From Clostridia bacterium (GTDB lineage: Bacteria > Bacillota > Clostridia > Oscillospirales > CAG-272): a stretch of DNA of 64,000 nucleotides. Location: positions 58,752 to 122,751 of the forward strand of contig JAFRQK010000051.1 of NCBI GenBank assembly GCA_017428635.1. The letters run 5' to 3'. Shown in pieces: positions 62,107 through 64,000 of the stretch (position 1 is its first letter; the number at the start of each line of letters is the position of its first letter). Position numbers and translations under genes: made by a program. The notes below the pieces were generated by a model that was not told where the DNA came from, made no database searches, and saw only the letters and a list, made by a program, of their open reading frames with translations.

Positions 62107-63360
62107 TCAATTATCGAGCGTCGCTTCCTGCGCGGTGGCGGAGAGAGCGGACGTCGGGATCGGTTCGGGGCGCGGGCAGCGGGACGTCATCTCGTAAGTC
62201 TTGCCCGTCTTTGCCGACTCAAGGATCGCGTGAATGATCTCGATCGCGTGATAACCGATATCCGCGTGGCAGCGCGGACGGCGCCCGTTGAGGAGCGCGT
62301 AGCACATATCGGCGAGGCCCACGCCGCGGGACGAATCGCTGTAGCCGTGCAGGATCGGCAGCTGGATCGCCTGAGAGTCGATCCACTCGCCGAGGACCTG
62401 ATTGTCGTCCTCGCCCGTCGCGGGCTTGCCCGCGTCGGATTTCGGCATCTGTCCGGGGGTGATGCTCTCTCTTTCCGGATTCGCGCCGTTTCTGTGAACG
62501 GTGATGTGGTCGCTGAAAGAGTTCGGATCGCCGAGTATCAGCGTTCCGTCCGTACCCGTCATCACGAACGAGTGGCTTTCGAACGAATCGGACGAGATGT
62601 GGAACGTGCCGTATGCGCCGCACTCGAATTCGAGCGCGCCGACGAGCGTCGTCGGAGTATTGACCTCGAACGGTTCGCCGTATTTCGGATGGTGAGGATT
62701 CGTATATACCCTGTGCGGCTCGAGGTTTCCGCCGAAGCCGGAAACGCGCTTGACCGAGCCGAGAAGGTTTATCATCTCGTGCAGATAATACCCGCCGAGA
62801 TCGAACGGGAAGCCGCCCCCGTAGTGGAGCGGGAAAAAGAAGAACCGCGGTTCGAGATCGAAGAACGGAGTATCCGGAGCGTAATGCGACGTGCACTGAG
62901 CGTGGATCGTTATCGGCTTGCCGATGATCCCGTCGTCGAGATATTTCCGCGCGGACTGTTCCCACGCGCCGAGGAATGTATCGGGCGCGGTAGTGAACAC
63001 CACATTGTTCTCCTTCGCGAGGCGCATCAGCTCGGTCGCCTCGGCAAAGGTCGGAGCCATCATCTTCTCGCAGTAGACGTGCTTGCCGTGCTTCATCGCC
63101 TCCGACGAGATTAGAAAATGCGATTCGGGGTACGTGAGGTTGACGATGACCTCGATCTCGGGGTCGTTCATCATCTCTTCGGTCGTCATCTTCTTCACGC
63201 CGTACTTGTCGGCGATATACTGAGCGCGCGAGTCGATCAGATCGGCGCATCCTACGACGTCGATAACGTTGAATCTGTACATCATGTTGTCCATGTAAGT
63301 GCCTCGGCATATACCGCCGCACCCCACGACGCCTACTTTTACTCTTCTGTTGTTCGCCAT
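62107..63360 (-). CDS. Gfo/Idh/MocA-family NAD(P)-dependent oxidoreductase
   Basis: 417 residues. Rossmann fold with KVGVVGCGGICRGTYMDNM at the start, VGCADLID, VIVNLTYPESHF and KHVYCEKMMAPTFAEATELM, including the EK motif typical of the family. A C-terminal alpha/beta domain (about 130-390) has FPFDLGGYYLHEMINLLGSVKRVSGFGG, where the usual catalytic His lies in YYLHEM. Probably acts on a sugar or cyclitol. RBS GGAGG; promoter at 63399-63427. Expressed together with the SLH-SGNH gene. Confidence 0.9.
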   Translation of the reverse strand: MANNRRVKVGVVGCGGICRGTYMDNMMYRFNVIDVVGCADLIDSRAQYIADKYGVKKMTTEEMMNDPEIEVIVNLTYPESHFLISSEAMKHGKHVYCEKMMAPTFAEATELMRLAKENNVVFTTAPDTFLGAWEQSARKYLDDGIIGKPITIHAQCTSHYAPDTPFFDLEPRFFFFPLHYGGGFPFDLGGYYLHEMINLLGSVKRVSGFGGNLEPHRVYTNPHHPKYGEPFEVNTPTTLVGALEFECGAYGTFHISSDSFESHSFVMTGTDGTLILGDPNSFSDHITVHRNGANPERESITPGQMPKSDAGKPATGEDDNQVLGEWIDSQAIQLPILHGYSDSSRGVGLADMCYALLNGRRPRCHADIGYHAIEIIHAILESAKTGKTYEMTSRCPRPEPIPTSALSATAQEATLDN

Positions 63361-63398
63361 ATCGGTCCTCCGTTCATATCGTTTTGGATTTCAAATAT

Positions 63399-63427
63399 AT
63401 GATACCATAACGCGACATGTTGTGCAA
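63399..63427 (-). promoter_or_regulatory. promoter for the Gfo/Idh/MocA-SLH operon
   Basis: Minus strand TTGCAC (63427-63422), 17-nt spacer, TATCAT (63404-63399). Confidence 0.72.
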
Positions 63428-63441
63428 TTGATTTTTCATGC

Positions 63442-63491
63442 AAAGAAAAAAGAGACGCTGTGCGTCTCTTAATTCTTTCTCCCCGGACAGG
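63442..63491 (-). repeat. 50-bp direct repeat, distal copy (partial tRNA-Asn 3' end plus terminator)
   Basis: Matches 63718-63767 in 48 of 50 positions. On the minus strand it begins with the last 13 nt of tRNA-Asn (63491-63479), then the same terminator hairpin and T run. Confidence 0.85.
63446..63472 (-). terminator. duplicated terminator (distal copy)
   Basis: AGAGACGC / GCGTCTCT stem with an ACA loop and TTTTTT on the minus strand, identical to the copy at 63721-63750 apart from two bases just before the stem. Confidence 0.75.
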
Positions 63492-63717
63492 TCCGCTGAC
63501 GCCGTCTTCGTCGGCGTAAGCGGGATAAGAAATATCATCCGGGCAACGCCCGATTGATATTTCTTACGCTGAAGACGTGAAGTATAATGTTGCCGCTCCT
63601 GCAATGAAGACGGGCTCGAATCGCCAAATCCCGCTTCGCGGGATATTGGCATAAAGTATCCCTCGCGTTGCTCGGAATACTTTACCTTACAGGTTCTTCG
63701 CCCTCTTTTAAGTTGAG
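63492..63717. other. 226-bp non-coding, multi-hairpin element
   Basis: Three inverted repeats. (1) 63501-63577: nested arms CGTCTTC / GAAGACG, GCGTAAG / CTTACGC, AAGAAATATCA / TGATATTTCTT and an apical CGGGC / GCCCG. (2) About 63621-63649: GCCAA / TTGGC around ATCCCGC / GCGGGAT with a TTC loop. (3) About 63653-63685: TAAAGTAT / ATACTTTA. No frame has a ribosome site. It is bounded on both sides by the 50-bp repeats. Could be a remnant of an integrated element, a structured RNA or a repeat family. Confidence 0.7.
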
Positions 63718-63767
63718 AAAGAAAAAAGAGACGCTGTGCGTCTCTTTTTTCTTTCTCCCCGGACAGG
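63718..63767 (-). repeat. 50-bp direct repeat, proximal copy (overlaps the intact tRNA-Asn 3' end)
   Basis: Start-to-start distance to the distal copy is 276 bp. It covers the tRNA terminator (63721-63750) and the last 13 nt of the tRNA gene. Confidence 0.85.
63721..63750 (-). terminator. terminator of the rRNA operon (after tRNA-Asn)
   Basis: Minus strand AGAGACGC / GCGTCTCT stem, ACA loop, then TTTTTTC directly after the tRNA 3' end. Confidence 0.85.
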
Positions 63768-63826
63768 GCTCGAACCTGTAACCCTCCGGTTAACAGCCGG
63801 ATGCTCTACCATTGAGCTACCGAGGA
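63755..63826 (-). tRNA. tRNA-Asn (anticodon GTT)
   Basis: 72 nt on the minus strand. Acceptor arms TCCTCGG / CCGGGGA (one wobble pair) and discriminator G; CCA is not encoded. Anticodon loop CTGTTAA between CCGG-type arms, T arm ACAGG / CCTGT with the TTCGAGC loop. It lies 45 nt after the 5S rRNA, typical of the end of a Bacillota rRNA operon. Confidence 0.97.
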
Positions 63827-63830
63827 ATGT

Positions 63831-63867
63831 AAGGACTGCGGTAAGATCATCTCATCGCAGTCCTTTT
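63831..63867. other. hairpin between 5S rRNA and tRNA-Asn
   Basis: AGGACTGCG / CGCAGTCCT arms around an 18-nt loop. On the minus strand no T run follows, so a processing signal for RNase III-type cleavage is more likely than a terminator. Confidence 0.6.
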
Positions 63868-63871
63868 GAGT

Positions 63872-63987
<116 letters not shown>

Positions 63988-64000
63988 TCATGCACCTTCA

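Noticed and set aside
63374-63652. Minus-strand 92-codon frame at the tRNA-Asn element
   Set aside because: Crosses the duplicated tRNA end, a terminator, hairpins and the Gfo/Idh promoter; no ribosome site. Treated as non-coding.

Overview
The window looks like a chromosomal segment of a spore-forming, Gram-positive member of the Clostridia (Bacillota). Supporting evidence: spoIIE; the Bacillota-specific orders yybS-gdpP-rplI-dnaB and yggS-sepF-yggT-ylmH-divIVA-lspA-rluD; RNase Y, YhaO/YhaN and a c-di-AMP phosphodiesterase; S-layer homology repeats; clean SigA-type promoters; AGGAGG-like ribosome-binding sites. GC is high for the class, roughly 55-60% by eye, and coding is dense. No genus can be named from the sequence alone. 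No prophage, CRISPR array, transposase or resistance island is visible; this is mostly core chromosome with some accessory surface and carbohydrate genes.

Layout. 1-6000 (minus): an operon of yybS, gdpP, rplI, dnaB and the start of dxs, which runs off the left edge. 6324-7865 (plus): RNase Y. 7904-21775 (minus): a long run starting at rbfA, then nrnA, truB, yhaO, yhaN, an HlyD-like adaptor, yggS, sepF, yggT, ylmH, divIVA, lspA, an RluA-type pseudouridine synthase and a TraB-like lipoprotein. It covers RNA maturation, DNA repair, division and envelope growth. 21941-25394: a small coiled-coil gene (plus), then a DNA-deoxyinosine glycosylase without a canonical start codon, a CNNM/CorC protein, a tiny Cys-containing ORF and the C-terminal half of a split transketolase. 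25426-31644 (minus): a barrel protein between the transketolase halves, the N-terminal half, rnr, secG and a degenerate M23/LytM protein. 31781-40600 (minus): an operon of a large wall-type surface protein, a lipoprotein, a cysteine desulfurase, a YgiQ-type radical SAM protein and a fused GT4-CsaB glycosyl/pyruvyl transferase. 40781-43186: spoIIE, with a 21-bp-spaced promoter.

43508-47014 (plus): ROK glucokinase, then ydcF-like, N-acetylmuramoyl-alanine amidase and a lipoprotein. 47051-50094 (minus): lepA-hemW. 50232-54491: small membrane proteins, an unusual cytosolic barrel protein, and a thiamine transporter (minus) under a TPP riboswitch. 54534-63360: carbohydrate and surface accessory genes: an SGNH acetylesterase, a PrsW-like membrane protein lacking several family residues, a transglutaminase lipoprotein, a GH36 alpha-galactosidase, an SLH-SGNH surface esterase and a Gfo/Idh/MocA oxidoreductase. 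63361-64000 (minus): the end of an rRNA operon (5S, tRNA-Asn, terminator). Downstream of it, a 50-bp copy of the tRNA 3' end plus terminator recurs on the far side of a 226-bp non-coding segment holding three hairpins.

Most interesting observations: the structured element with flanking 50-bp repeats at tRNA-Asn; two genes whose only well-placed start codons are near-cognate (ACG and ATC); the aldo/keto-reductase-like barrel inside the split transketolase operon; LytM-like and PrsW-like proteins that have lost key catalytic residues; the divIVA gene with a very long acidic, repetitive tail.
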